This document shows, one piece after another, positions 1-8,286 of a stretch of 10,059 nucleotides of DNA. Origin of the DNA: Dictyocoela muelleri (taxonomy: Eukaryota; Microsporidia); contig SDVU01000858.1 of assembly GCA_016256075.1 (NCBI GenBank), positions 1 to 10,059 of the forward strand. The letters are read 5' to 3'. The translations under genes were made by a program, and so were the position numbers. The notes under the pieces are model-generated. The model was not told the origin of the DNA and did no database searches. It saw only the letters and a list, made by a program, of their open reading frames with translations. How positions within the stretch are numbered: the stretch's first letter is position 1; each line of letters begins with the position of its first letter.

Positions 1-89
1 ATGAATTGTAATAACAATTATAAAATAAACAATATTAAAGATTATTTTAATTTACCATATTTGTTCATAAAAAATAACGAAGGCGATTT

Positions 90-430
90 TCCAATGTTTT
101 GATAGACACTGGTCCGACATCATCATTTATAAATTTAAAATTCTTATTAAAAAATAGATGGAATTTTTAAAATAAAAATAAATCTATTATTACCTCAGCA
201 ACTGGTCAAACAAAAGGTACTCAAGGAATATTTAACTTTATTTTTGAAAACACATTAATAAAATCGTCATTAACATTAAATTTAAAAGTCATTGATGATT
301 TAGAAAAAAATTTAATAATAGGTAATGATTTCCTTACTGATAATTCAGTCAATATGTATTTAGGAAACATGAGTTTAAAAATGTATAATAACTCTCTCAA
401 ATTAAACTGTAAAAATACAGCTTATTATTG
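90..430 (+). pseudogene. Retropepsin-like aspartic protease part of the Ty3/gypsy fossil
   Basis: The catalytic motif of retroviral-type aspartic proteases is visible as IDTGPTSSFIN (DTG at 105-113). The second family landmark, hydrophobic-hydrophobic-G-x-D, appears as LIIGNDFL near 312-335. Their spacing of about 70 residues fits a retropepsin domain of about 100 residues. In an active element this enzyme would cut the Gag-Pol polyprotein and work as a dimer. It sits directly upstream of the reverse transcriptase region, as expected for Ty3/gypsy. It is part of a broken fossil. Confidence 0.8.
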
Positions 431-714
431 TCTATTAAGACCTTCAACAATGTTAATAAAAAAAAATTCCGATGAAAGTAAAAAGCTTTCAAAATTTTTT
501 CCAAAATATCTTTCAAAAAACAAATGAGTTTATCACCCATTATAGACTCGGAATTCACCTCACCTATGAAAAATAACGATAGACAAGATTTAACACCATT
601 TACATGTCCTCAATTTCGAGAAATACTAATAAAGAGGAGAATAAAAATTTTTTAAGTTTAAAAATTATTAAAAGATCTTATTATTTATTCGCTGCAACAT
701 GCTTCATTAAAAAA

Positions 715-1310
715 AAGATGTAACTAACCGGCCATTAAATTATTATAGAAATCTAAATAAATCATAATTTCCTATGCAATATCATTTCCCTGATATTTCC
801 CACTCATTCCAAAATTTCTGTGGCTAGAAAATATTCTACGAATTGATTTACGTAAGGGGTTTTATCAAGTTCATATAAGACCAATCGATACTCATAAAAC
901 TGCTTTCGTAACAATAATGGGCTAATTCGAATTTACTCGAATACCATTTATACTACTAATGCGCATAAGTTTTTTTTCACAATCTAATAAGTGAAATACT
1001 TTTTGATATCAACCGTTTTTGTATTTGTAGATGATTTTATTATTTACACAAAAGATATTGAAGAAAATTTGATAAAAAATCGTTTTGACAAAACTTGCTA
1101 ATAGAAATGTTATAATAAACTTCAATAAATCCGAATTGTTAAAAACATCTATTTCTTACTTGGGATTCACCATATCTGATGGTAAATATACCACTGAACA
1201 ATCTAGAATTGACAACTTTGCTGAATGGAAAAAATCAAAAACAAAACGAGAATTACAAAGATTACTTGGAAAGATCTATTGGTATCGAAAGTACTACCGA
1301 TCTTAAGTGG
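715..1310 (+). pseudogene. Reverse transcriptase part of the Ty3/gypsy fossil
   Basis: The remnant keeps several reverse transcriptase landmarks in order. These are an RPLNYYRNLNK-like start, the GFYQVHI stretch with THKTAFVT after it (about 855-915), the catalytic FVDDFIIYTKD (about 1024-1056; the family has Y/F-x-D-D), and the thumb/connection stretch SYLGFTISDGKY (near 1157-1192). The YLGF-x-I-S pattern and the following LQRLLGKIYWYRKY are typical of Ty3/gypsy. An active copy would synthesise cDNA in virus-like particles. It is old and broken. Confidence 0.88.
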
Positions 1311-1439
1311 AAAACTTTATAACCTACACGTAAAACTGAGCAAAAAATCATATAAGATTTCTATAAATGACGATGGAATGACATAAGTTAAAGATATTTA
1401 CGAACAAATAGAAAAATATTTATTTATATTATCCTGATT

Positions 1440-1800
1440 AAAACAAAAAATTCTCCTTTCATACAGATGCAAGCGAATTCGCTATAGGTGTAATTCTAAA
1501 GCAATATTCGGGTATCACTGACCATTACAGCAAAAAATTAAATTCATCACAACTGAATTATTCTATTGTTGAAAATGAGATGCATGCTATATTCAGTGCA
1601 ATAAACAAGTGGCGCCCTTTAATAAGTGGTTCATAAATAAACATTTTTACTGATAATAAAAATATTTAAGGGAAATCAAATGATTTCTCGAAAAAATCTA
1701 CAGATTGAAGGTTTCTATTTTAGATCTAAATATATCATTCCAACAAATTCTGGAAATAAAAATATAATAGCTGACAATTTATCTCGGATTGAAAAATTTA
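1440..1800 (+). pseudogene. RNase H and tether part of the Ty3/gypsy fossil
   Basis: The stretch FHTDASEFAIGVILKQYSG (from about 1457) is the Ty3/gypsy RNase H opening, in which TDAS carries the first catalytic Asp. It is followed by HYSKKLNSSQLNYSIVENEM, the usual S-x-K-L-x-x-x-E-x-N-Y family motif containing the catalytic Glu. Near 1765-1790 the reading IIADNLSRI matches the A-D-x-L-S-R motif that ends the RNase H region of Ty3/gypsy pol, just before the integrase. It is part of the same broken fossil. Confidence 0.88.
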
Positions 1801-1959
1801 ATGTCAATTCCATTACAACTAAGCAAAAGGATTTAAATATCAATGTTATTAATCCACCTACCTTAGAAAATTTTCTAAAAAATTTACATTATTCATGGAC
1901 ACCGGGTATCTGCCAAGTTATTTAACACTCGGAGAATTTTAATATCTCGAAATAAATTG

Positions 1960-2812
1960 CTCTTTTATTAAAAAAGTTAATTAAAAATTGTCATTATTGC
2001 AAAATATCAAAAAAATAACTTTCGTATTTATGGTGAACCCACAAGATCTTTAGTTACAGAACAACCCTAAAAAGTGTTATTAGTGACATATACGGACATT
2101 TTGTACATTTAATTATATTCATAATTTTAAAAATAATAAAATATTCATAATTACATTTACTGAAGAATTTCACGATTCTCAAAGTCTTATATTACAACAG
2201 AAATAACTTCTAAAGAAATGCAAAAAGCAAACAAAAAATCCTGGCTTGATATTTTGATCCGCCAGAAACATTTTTATCAGACAATGGCTGTGTTATTCAT
2301 TCCAAGATACTGTAAATCATTTTAAAAATCTAAATATAAAGCTAATATTTGCGTCTCGTCATAATACAACATGAAATTCTATCTCTGAGAGGATTTATTC
2401 TACAATTAGCAATATTCTAAGGATATATAAAGGATAGAGTATTAACTTCTTAAATGAAATAATTGAAAACAGAATTAATCAAATAGTAAATATTAATCTA
2501 AAAAACAACCCAGATGAAATATTATTCGAAAATGATTTTTTTATAAACCTTAAGAATAAGAAAAAAACATTTAATTATTTTAATTATAAGATAGATGATG
2601 AAATATTTATAAAAAATAACCCCAATAGTAAAGTTGAAAATCTTTTTATTCGGCCATACACTATATCCAGAATTTCAGATGATAGAAAACATGTATATTT
2701 TTTAAATAATAAAAATAAAATTGATTTTAGAAAAATAAAATCAATAAAACCTTACTGGAGGAGCGACATGTCGTATAATACTGACCATAATCACAAGACA
2801 CATGTATCCTGA
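1960..2812 (+). pseudogene. Integrase part of the Ty3/gypsy fossil
   Basis: The remnant shows the Cys pair of the HHCC zinc-binding domain (KNCHYCKISKK, from about 1984) and a core-domain stretch SDIYGHF (about 2090). The FLSDNG motif of the second catalytic Asp follows (near 2270-2290), then the N-S-I-S-E-R motif of the catalytic Glu (near 2372-2390). The C-terminal part resembles the basic tail of Ty3/gypsy integrases, with FIRPYTISRISD and a tail KIKSIKPYWRSD. The reading runs a short way past the start of the LTR. The integrase would insert the cDNA. It is old and broken. Confidence 0.85.
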
Positions 2813-3005
2813 CACATATTTGTTTCAGATATGGTTTATAAATGTTTAGGTCTTTTAAAAGTTTAATCTGAAACAATTAATGTTCAGAAATACCTATATA
2901 AACACATAGAGAATTATTGTCATGTCAAAATTAAACTATTTAAATATAACATTTTTATCAATTTTATTTTAAATAATGGTTCCACTACCGTGAGCCATAC
3001 CAACT
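2769..3005 (+). repeat. Probable 3' LTR of the Ty3/gypsy fossil
   Basis: A purine-rich tract, GGAGGAGCGACA, ends at 2768 and is followed directly by TGTCGTATAATAC. This is the expected polypurine tract plus TG start of a 3' LTR. Inside are a TATA-like TATATAAA at 2895-2902 and a perfect 11-bp inverted repeat, TTGTTTCAGAT at 2820-2830 against ATCTGAAACAA at 2866-2876. The right edge is uncertain: CA dinucleotides near 2996-3010 are candidates, and no second LTR is present for comparison. Confidence 0.6.
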
Positions 3006-3599
3006 ATAACATCGAAAAAAAATTTTATAGTCTAATTACATTTTTACGAATAATATTTTTTTATTTTATTTATATTTTTTTAAAACGTAAAATAATATTT
3101 AAGACTTCGAATAATATTTTTAAACTCGAATAAGCAGCAAATACCCATATAACTATTACATCTCTATATTTATTACAATACTTATACTTAAAATATACTT
3201 AATCTTACAGACTATATTATTAATCCAAGAGCTTTAATGTTTTTAGAAAAAGCACACAAATATTATTTTAAATTTAATAAGAAATAAACGATTAAAACTT
3301 TGTTATATTTATCTTTAACTACATTATTATCTCATGTTCTATTTAGAGTTTCTCTAAGGAGTCGTATTTACAAATAGAGAGCGCAGTAAGTTTTATGTGG
3401 TACAAAGCAATAATTATGAAAAAAAATTTATAGACATCTCTATTGTTTTTTTTAAATTGTAATTTTTTAATGTAAGTTGTAAGGCAAAAATAACTGGATA
3501 TTGTGCATTATCGACCATGAGGAATATAAAATAGCAATTCTTCTTTTTTGAGACAATATTATGATCTAAAGTATCAATTTACTCTTCTACATCTAATAA
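3006..3599. other. AT-rich non-coding stretch
   Basis: I see no gene, RNA gene or transposon protein remnant here on either strand. It is A/T homopolymer-rich. The only local structure noted is a short inverted repeat around 3340-3382, TCTATTT against AAATAGA, which is probably chance in sequence this AT-rich. The right edge is set by the first clear unit of the tandem array at 3600. Confidence 0.6.
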
Positions 3600-5466
3600 C
3601 CTATATAGAGAACTTAAATAAACTTAAATTTACAAAAAATCTCTATAGGGCCCAAAAATTTACTCAAATTTCCTAAACCCATATGATCACTATATAAAAA
3701 TGCCTAAATACACCTCCATCTTCTACAACCTCTTTAGAGCAACTTAAAAAAATTAAAATTGCCTCAATCCTCTAAAACGCTATTTAGAAATTGCCTATAT
3801 CCACTATAAACTTTTAAATAACACATATAAAAATGCTATATTATCTTCCTCTCTATAGAGAACTGTGAAAAAAGCGTAAATTAACAAAAAATTTTTTAAA
3901 ATATGACACAAAAAAATATAAATGTTGTAAAAAAGTCAATAGACATCATTAAAAATATTCGAAATTGTCCATAATCTCATAAAACACTTATAAAAATATA
4001 AAAAATCCTCAGATTGCCTAAAACACTAATAGACACGGTTTGATTTTCCCTTGCCGTCGCAAGTGATTATAAGAAAAGAATAAAAATAATATTTCTAGAA
4101 TGACATAATTTATTTAAAATATATTCTTTTATACTTATAAACCACTAATAATCTTCTTATCTCATACAAACTCTTTTAATAAGCCAATTACCTTAAAGAT
4201 ATACTCACAGAAAGATTAAATATCTCATGTATTGTAAAACAAATTAGCATTATTTAAAAAATCTTTTTAACTTCACAATTTACTAGATTTTGCCATTTTA
4301 CATAGAATAGGCACGTAAAAAGATGCAAAAAACCTTATCAAGACACAAACACGGATATTTAACACTTAAATTCCTATAAAGCCATATAACAAAATATCAA
4401 TATTTACAAATAATCCATAAAGAAACTTTAAGAAATGATCATATTATCATACCCCTCAAAAAGAAATGTGCAGAAGTAAAATTTTTTATAAAACTCTTAT
4501 AGTGCATCTTAAAAAATCCCAGGTTACTTAAATACTTTTTAAGGTCATAGAAACCGCAAAATTCCACGAAAACACCTATAAGGACTTGATAAAGTCACTA
4601 CCTGCCTAAAGCAACAGAACGAAACTTTTGAAGACACCCGGATACAAAAATCCTATAATTAACTTTAAAAAATGCAAATTAATAACGCCTCTCAGAAGTC
4701 ACAAAAAAAACTTCGATTTACATAAAAACCCATAGAAAATTTAAATAAAGATTCGAGTTTTCGAACAAGGCCTATATAGAATTTTTTAAAAAACCTTGTG
4801 CGACCAAGACCCATATATGGCACTTAAAAAATGAAAAAAAAATGTAAAAACTTACATCGGGAGTTTAATAAAAAATATTATCTAAAAGAACCCAATATGA
4901 CACATATTAATTTTCAAGCCGCTTAACAACCTCAAAAAGACACCAAAAAAAAACACATTCGCAAAAAAAAAACATACTTGCACTTTAAATAAATACAAAA
5001 TAACCTAAACCCCTATAAAGCATTAAAAATGAACGATATATTTACACATCCTTAGCAAATATTAAAAAGCTCCAAGCACTTCCTATTAGGCACTTTTAAA
5101 AATGACCAGTTAAACAAAAAACTCCTATGGTGAACATTAAAATTGCCAAATTATTCAAAATTCTATCATCACTTTATGAACCGCTCAACATCCTGAAAAT
5201 CCATATAGGACAAATCATAAAATAAACATTTTTAACAATTACTATCCGCTTCCTTAATAAATACAATAATCATTAAACAAACAATATAGAACACTTTAAA
5301 ATTTGAAAATTTTCATATTAACTTACTAAAGACGTTTATAATGACAATTTTTACACACAATACCAATACGACACTTAAAAAAAACGGCGAAATGAACGCA
5401 GCATCTCTATGCACTTTTTAAAATGCATATACTACCAATAACTCACATAGGGCATCGGCTGTTAGA
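3600..5466. repeat. Ancient tandem array with a ~40-bp period (degenerate satellite)
   Basis: A motif close to CCTATAGGGCACTTAAAAAT recurs at regular intervals. Each copy is followed by an A-rich half that often holds GCAAAATT and CCTAAAA. Starts I could place are 4333, 4373, 4415, 4454, 4495, 4536, 4575, 4613, 4652, 4688, 4730, 4771, 4811, 4853, 4892, 4930, 4972, 5012, 5050, 5082, 5124, 5162, 5201, 5242, 5283, 5323, 5363, 5403 and 5444. Mean spacing is close to 39.7 bp. An earlier block begins at 3600, 3642, 3679 and 3731 and is less regular up to about 4036. Units are strongly diverged but keep phase, and the plus strand is C-containing and G-poor. No frame stays open, so a protein repeat is unlikely. 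I do not recognise the family. Confidence 0.72.
4040..4300. other. Interruption or very decayed part of the ~40-bp array
   Basis: The 40-bp phase cannot be followed here. The segment opens with a slightly more GC-rich patch (CCCTTGCCGTCGCAAG, 4048-4063) and continues as AT-rich sequence with no gene or recognisable element. It may be an insertion into the array or a block of units that have diverged beyond recognition. The patch contains the small inverted repeat CTTGC/GCAAG. Confidence 0.4.
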
Positions 5467-5550
5467 ACACAGTTCGCCGAGATTATTATTCTGACCTGTG
5501 GATAATATATTGCCCGTCTGGTAGGATTTTTTTTTGAATTTAAGCGAAGA

Positions 5551-5566
5551 ATATATATATATATAT
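5551..5566. repeat. (AT)8 microsatellite
   Basis: Eight perfect AT dinucleotides in a row. A simple repeat with no further inference. Confidence 0.95.
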
Positions 5567-5939
5567 CATATTACATGCTAATAACATCTATAGTGGCCTA
5601 ATCGAATATTTTCACCTATATGTATTTAGATCTTTTAGTTAACCATGTTAAAGTAATGACTACGCATAATCTAACATGAGAAGCTAGGTTTATACACAAT
5701 CGGTGCACCAATAATGACTCAACTGGATATAAGTGACGGTGACTTTTATGTTATTTTATTTTTGCTATTTTTTATCAAAGATCTGTCACCAGTCATATTA
5801 ACACCTAAATTGAGACTCTTATTCTTGAATGTAATATTAAACCAAGTCTTAATCAGATATAACAAGCAAGAGCAACCTTATATTAATAACATAATTATAT
5901 ACTTATTCACAGCTTAATATTAACCCTATTTATCTAAGT

Positions 5940-6011
5940 TTCTTAAGCGAATTATAATCCCAGATGAATAAGATTTACATTCAAGAGTGTTAACCACTAG
6001 GCAAAATCTCA
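5940..6011 (-). pseudogene. Possible tRNA fossil (weak)
   Basis: On the minus strand the stretch TGCCTAGTGGTTAACACTCT looks like a tRNA D-arm: box A-like TTGCCTAGTGG and a D-loop AGTGGTTAA. It is followed by GAATGTAAATC, which resembles an anticodon arm with U33, a GTA triplet and A37-A38 (Tyr-like). Then comes a poor T-arm, GGGATTATAATTC. The D, anticodon and acceptor stems do not pair properly, so it could not be a working tRNA. It may be a decayed tRNA or tRNA-derived sequence, or chance. Confidence 0.2.
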
Positions 6012-6210
6012 TGTATACAATTTTAGACAATGCGAACGTTAAATTTTTATTTTTAAATGTTTAAGAACTTCTTTCAGAAGATATCATACCCATGTGTTCC
6101 CTTTTGAGCATTATTAAACATTTTTTTTATAATAAATTTTAAATTTTTTCTAATTCATTATAATGATATTTAATTAGAACTTTCAAATAGATACCCACCT
6201 CTAACAATAG

Positions 6211-6281
6211 CGTATTATACGAAATATGTTTTTTGAGTGCTTTAGGATTATATGTCGCTTTTGATATTATATGTCGCTTTT
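6211..6281 (+). repeat. Left terminal inverted repeat of the Merlin element
   Basis: The repeat starts CGTATTATACGAAATATG and ends in two near-tandem copies of a short motif. These are GATTATATGTCGCTTTT at 6246-6262 and GATATTATATGTCGCTTTT at 6263-6281. The second copy matches the right repeat perfectly over 16 bp; the first aligns to the degenerate outer part of the right repeat with one gap. Such subterminal motif repeats are often transposase binding sites, but that role is inferred here. Confidence 0.7.
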
Positions 6282-6304
6282 AAAAATTTAAACCCCTTCC
6301 TTAC

Positions 6305-7285
6305 ATGAGAAAATCAAGAACTCAAATAATCTCTGAAGAAGATGTTGGTGTAAATATATTATCAGAAGAGGTAATGAGTACAACCGAGTTTTCTCAAAAA
6401 GTATTTAAACAGTGGTTTTTTGGTTGTCATTTAGAGATTTTACAAAAGTTTGCCTCATATAGGCTTATATAAAATTCGAGAATTTGTACTTGTGGAGAGC
6501 AAATAATTCTTAGGAAACGAAAATAATCAGTTGATGGATACGTCTGGTTATGTCGGAAAACACTTAAAATCGAGGTAAGCATCGGGAGAGATTCTTTTTT
6601 TGAAGGCTTTAAAAATACCTCTTAAATATGTTATAAATTTCTTGTATTTTTGGGCATTGGATGATTCGAAAAAGTCTATTTCTACGTATATTAGTCTGGA
6701 TAAAAATTTTGTATCTGACTGTTGTCATAAAGCACGTAATATTTGTAAAACTATTCTTTACTCACAATATAAAATAAAAAATGTGGGCTAAAATAAGATA
6801 AAACGTCAAAAATTGTAGAAATAGAGGGGCCTCAATTCTTTAGAAGAAAAAATAGAGTGTGAAGATTGACCAATTCTCAATGGGTTTTGGTTTTATAGAA
6901 CGAGGAACTCCTAAATGTGCTCTCATGCCTGTGCCTGATAGATCTGCAAGAACTTTGTTACCATTAATTCGATCCCTTTGTAACCAGGTACTCTAATTAT
7001 CAGTGATAAGTGGAGATCACATATTCCCCTTAATAATGACAATACATATACTCATATGTCAGTCAAACACATTTAAATTTAGTATGCCCAGAGAACTCCT
7101 ATTTCCACACTCAAAATATATAAAATTTGAGGAATCATTTAAAAAGAAGATTAATAATTCAATTTGGGTTAAAAAATTATATGCCTTACGGGTATCTTAT
7201 TGAGTTTATCTTTAAGTTTAGATTTCCGGATAAAACCTTAAGATTTAATCACTTTATTTTTGAGCTTTCTAAAATATACAATTAA
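6305..7285 (+). pseudogene. ISXO2-like (DDE_Tnp_IS1595) transposase pseudogene of the Merlin element
   Basis: Parts in order: an ATG-started N-terminus MRKSRTQIISEEDVGV; a zinc-ribbon-like stretch around CTCGEQIILRKRK and DGYVWLC (6485-6560); SIGRDSFFEG; and the helical block IPLKYVINFLYFWALDDSKK (from 6615). The DDE domain follows: VEIEGPQFFRRKN (6815-6856), then GFGFIERGTPKCALMPVPDR (6883-6942), IISDKWRSHIP (6996-7028) and LNLVCPENSYFHTQNI (to 7120). The end GYLIEFIFKFRFPDK is the family's S-Y-L-x-E-F-x-F motif; the final stop is at 7283-7285. The reading changes frame about five times and has several internal stops. The family's first catalytic Asp (EIDE) reads EIEG here; the second (SDKW, 7005-7007) is present; the Glu expected after HTQNI is a stop at 7121. 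The protein is therefore dead. The open frame at 7003-7203 is mostly a shadow of this gene. Confidence 0.85.
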
Positions 7286-7329
7286 AGATTCTCTACTATT
7301 ATTATTTTATTTACTATTTTTTTTTTAAT

Positions 7330-7388
7330 AGCGACATATAATATCTTAAGCGAGTTTTTAATCATAAAGCACCGTTTTTTTGTAAACG
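7330..7388 (-). repeat. Right terminal inverted repeat of the Merlin element
   Basis: Read on the minus strand it ends inward with GATATTATATGTCGCT (7345 to 7330). Further out it holds CTCGCTTAA in place of the second left-hand motif copy, then GTGCTTTATGATTA, paralleling the left repeat. The outermost part, near CGTTTACAAAAAAACG, aligns poorly with the left end, so the outer limit is approximate. Confidence 0.65.
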
Positions 7389-7399
7389 GATAATGAATT

Positions 7400-7545
7400 T
7401 AGGCACGGCACCAACTCGACGCTTGACGAGTTACGCATAGTCGCAGAAAAAAAATAGCAACTCGCTGGTAAGTTATTGTCGCGCGCGAAGCGCGCGACAT
7501 GCGAAAAGCGACCGGGTTCTAATCCCAGTGAAGCATTTTTTTTAA
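7400..7545 (+). other. GC-rich islet with a Pol III-like layout (possible tRNA-derived SINE head)
   Basis: This is a sharp GC-rich patch in very AT-rich sequence. Left to right it holds AACTCG...CGAGTT (7413-7432); TAGCAACTCGCTGGTAAG (7455-7472), which resembles a tRNA box A region with a short insertion; a perfect 9-bp hairpin with a GAA loop (7478-7498); and GGTTCTAATCC at 7515-7525, a 10/11 match to the box B consensus GGTTCGANTCC. A T-run starts at 7536 and could act as a Pol III terminator. The T-arm stem pairs at 4 of 5 positions, but I find no matching acceptor 5' half, so it is not a normal tRNA. Parts recur inverted at 8287-8317 and 8645-8725. Confidence 0.5.
7478..7498. repeat. Perfect 9-bp GC hairpin
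   Basis: GTCGCGCGC, loop GAA, GCGCGCGAC: a perfect stem made almost wholly of G-C pairs, surrounded by AT-rich DNA. The inner stem is kept with one exchanged base pair in the inverted copy at 8287-8317. Confidence 0.9.
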
Positions 7546-7665
7546 TTTTAATTTTTTTTTATTTTTAATTTTTTTTTAATTTTTAATTTTAATTTTTTTT
7601 TTAATTTTAATTTTTTTTTTGATTTTTATTTTAAAATTTTTATTTTAAAATTTATTTTTAAATAA
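7536..7665. repeat. T-rich simple-sequence tract
   Basis: Long runs of T interrupted by AA or A (TTTTAATTTT-like units) with strong strand asymmetry: almost no C or G on the plus strand. It begins directly after the box B-like islet, so it could be the tail of a retroposed element, or simply polymerase-slippage sequence. Confidence 0.85.
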
Positions 7666-8186
7666 AATAGTGATGATTTTCTTAGATTTTTTATAAATGA
7701 ACACGTATTGTCGAACGTGAAGCTCAAAACATTTAAATTGCTACACTTTTGTCTGATTAATTTCTTGGAATTTCAAATCAACATTTTATTAATTTTTTAA
7801 AAGAAAAGTTTAATAATCAAAATTGAATTATGAGAAAAATATAAAAAAAAATATAATTATATCTATTCTAAGTATAAAAAGTAATTTTAATTAATATATT
7901 TATATTGTAAATTTATTGTATATAATTAAAATCGGTATTATAAGTAAATTTTTAAAAATATTCTTAACCACAGTTTTTATTATTTTTTGAAATAAAAAAT
8001 TTATATATTTTAAAAAATTATTTATAGATCCTAGAGTCAAGCCATTACTTAGCCATACCCATACAATTTTTGGTTATTAATATAGCTTTGATTGCGTAAT
8101 TAAATAAATATAATACTATTTCAGTTGTTGATAGACTATTTGTTATTAATATTATAACACTTCGTAATATATATAGTGTGTATTTT
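7666..8186. other. AT-rich stretch without a gene
   Basis: I see no coding region or RNA gene on either strand. The left copy of a 14-bp direct repeat (7967-7980) lies here and is described with the flanked segment. The rest is low-complexity A/T sequence. Confidence 0.6.
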
Positions 8187-8236
8187 TCTCGCATAGATGT
8201 AACGCTTCTCGCATGGATGTAACGCGTCTCGCATGG
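8187..8236. repeat. 20-bp tandem repeat, 2.5 copies
   Basis: TCTCGCATAGATGTAACGCT (8187-8206) is followed by TCTCGCATGGATGTAACGCG (8207-8226) and a half copy TCTCGCATGG (8227-8236). The first two copies differ at two positions. The core TCGCATG also occurs in the nearby GC-rich motif at 8287-8317. Confidence 0.9.
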
Positions 8237-8286
8237 TAAATTGAAAAAAAAATCAGAATAAAAGTTAAATTGAAAGATAAATAGGT

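Larger units (their letters stand above)
1..3005 (+). mobile_element. Ty3/gypsy LTR retrotransposon fossil, left-truncated by the window
   Basis: The order protease, reverse transcriptase, RNase H, integrase, then LTR on the plus strand is the Ty3/gypsy (Metaviridae) pol order. Each part is recognised from its own motif, and the parts are listed separately below. Gag and the 5' LTR lie outside the window or are lost. The element is broken, with well over ten disruptions spread through pol, so it is an old, inactive copy. Without a 5' LTR its age cannot be estimated by LTR comparison; the decay suggests it is ancient. The right end near 3005 is approximate. Confidence 0.9.
5467..6210. other. 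Non-coding stretch between the array and the Merlin element
   Basis: No supported protein gene. An open frame of 67 codons at 5714-5917 is rich in hydrophobic residues and resembles nothing I know, so I treat it as chance. Other contents are a short AT microsatellite and a weak tRNA-like match on the minus strand, both listed separately. The left boundary is where the array phase is lost after CATAGGGCATCGG; the right boundary is the start of the Merlin terminal repeat. Confidence 0.5.
6211..7388 (+). mobile_element. Merlin-type DNA transposon (IS1595/ISXO2-like), decayed
   Basis: A transposase pseudogene with ISXO2-like features (6305-7285) lies between imperfect terminal inverted repeats. 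The best-matching block is GATATTATATGTCGCT at 6263-6278 against its perfect reverse complement at 7330-7345. Outside it, GTGCTTTAGGATTA (6237-6250) corresponds to GTGCTTTATGATTA read from 7373 down to 7360. I place the outer ends at 6211 and 7388 because both begin CGT and because 6211-6235 matches the end of a fold-back element at 8760. I could not find a convincing target-site duplication, which fits an old insertion. The element is about 1.2 kb, a usual size for Merlin. Confidence 0.78.

Noticed and set aside
2769-2780. CGTATAATAC in the LTR start resembling the end of the 8760 fold-back element
   Set aside because: The match covers only about 10 bases of AT-rich sequence and does not extend; the LTR start is explained by the polypurine tract next to it.
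3340-3382. Short inverted repeat TCTATTT...AAATAGA as a hairpin or terminator
   Set aside because: A 7-bp AT-rich stem with a long loop and no adjoining gene is likely chance.
3670-5012. Telomere-like CCTAAA strings
   Set aside because: They occur once per 40-bp unit in degenerate form (CCTAAAAC, CCTAAATA) and never as a head-to-tail telomeric run.
3600-5466. CRISPR array
   Set aside because: The 40-bp units are contiguous and all diverged, with no constant repeat alternating with unique spacers, and the context is eukaryotic.
5714-5917. A 67-codon ATG-started open frame on the plus strand
   Set aside because: It is hydrophobic, resembles no family I know, has no promoter-like context, and lies among transposon debris. 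Open frames of this size arise by chance.
7003-7203. A 66-codon open frame on the plus strand
   Set aside because: It is an out-of-frame shadow: the ISXO2-like residues (IISDKWRSH, LNLVCPENSYF, GYLIEF) are read in the other two frames over the same bases.
7455-7545. A functional tRNA gene
   Set aside because: Box B is good, but no 5' acceptor half pairs with the 3' end and the D-arm has an insertion; a SINE-like or unknown Pol III unit fits better.
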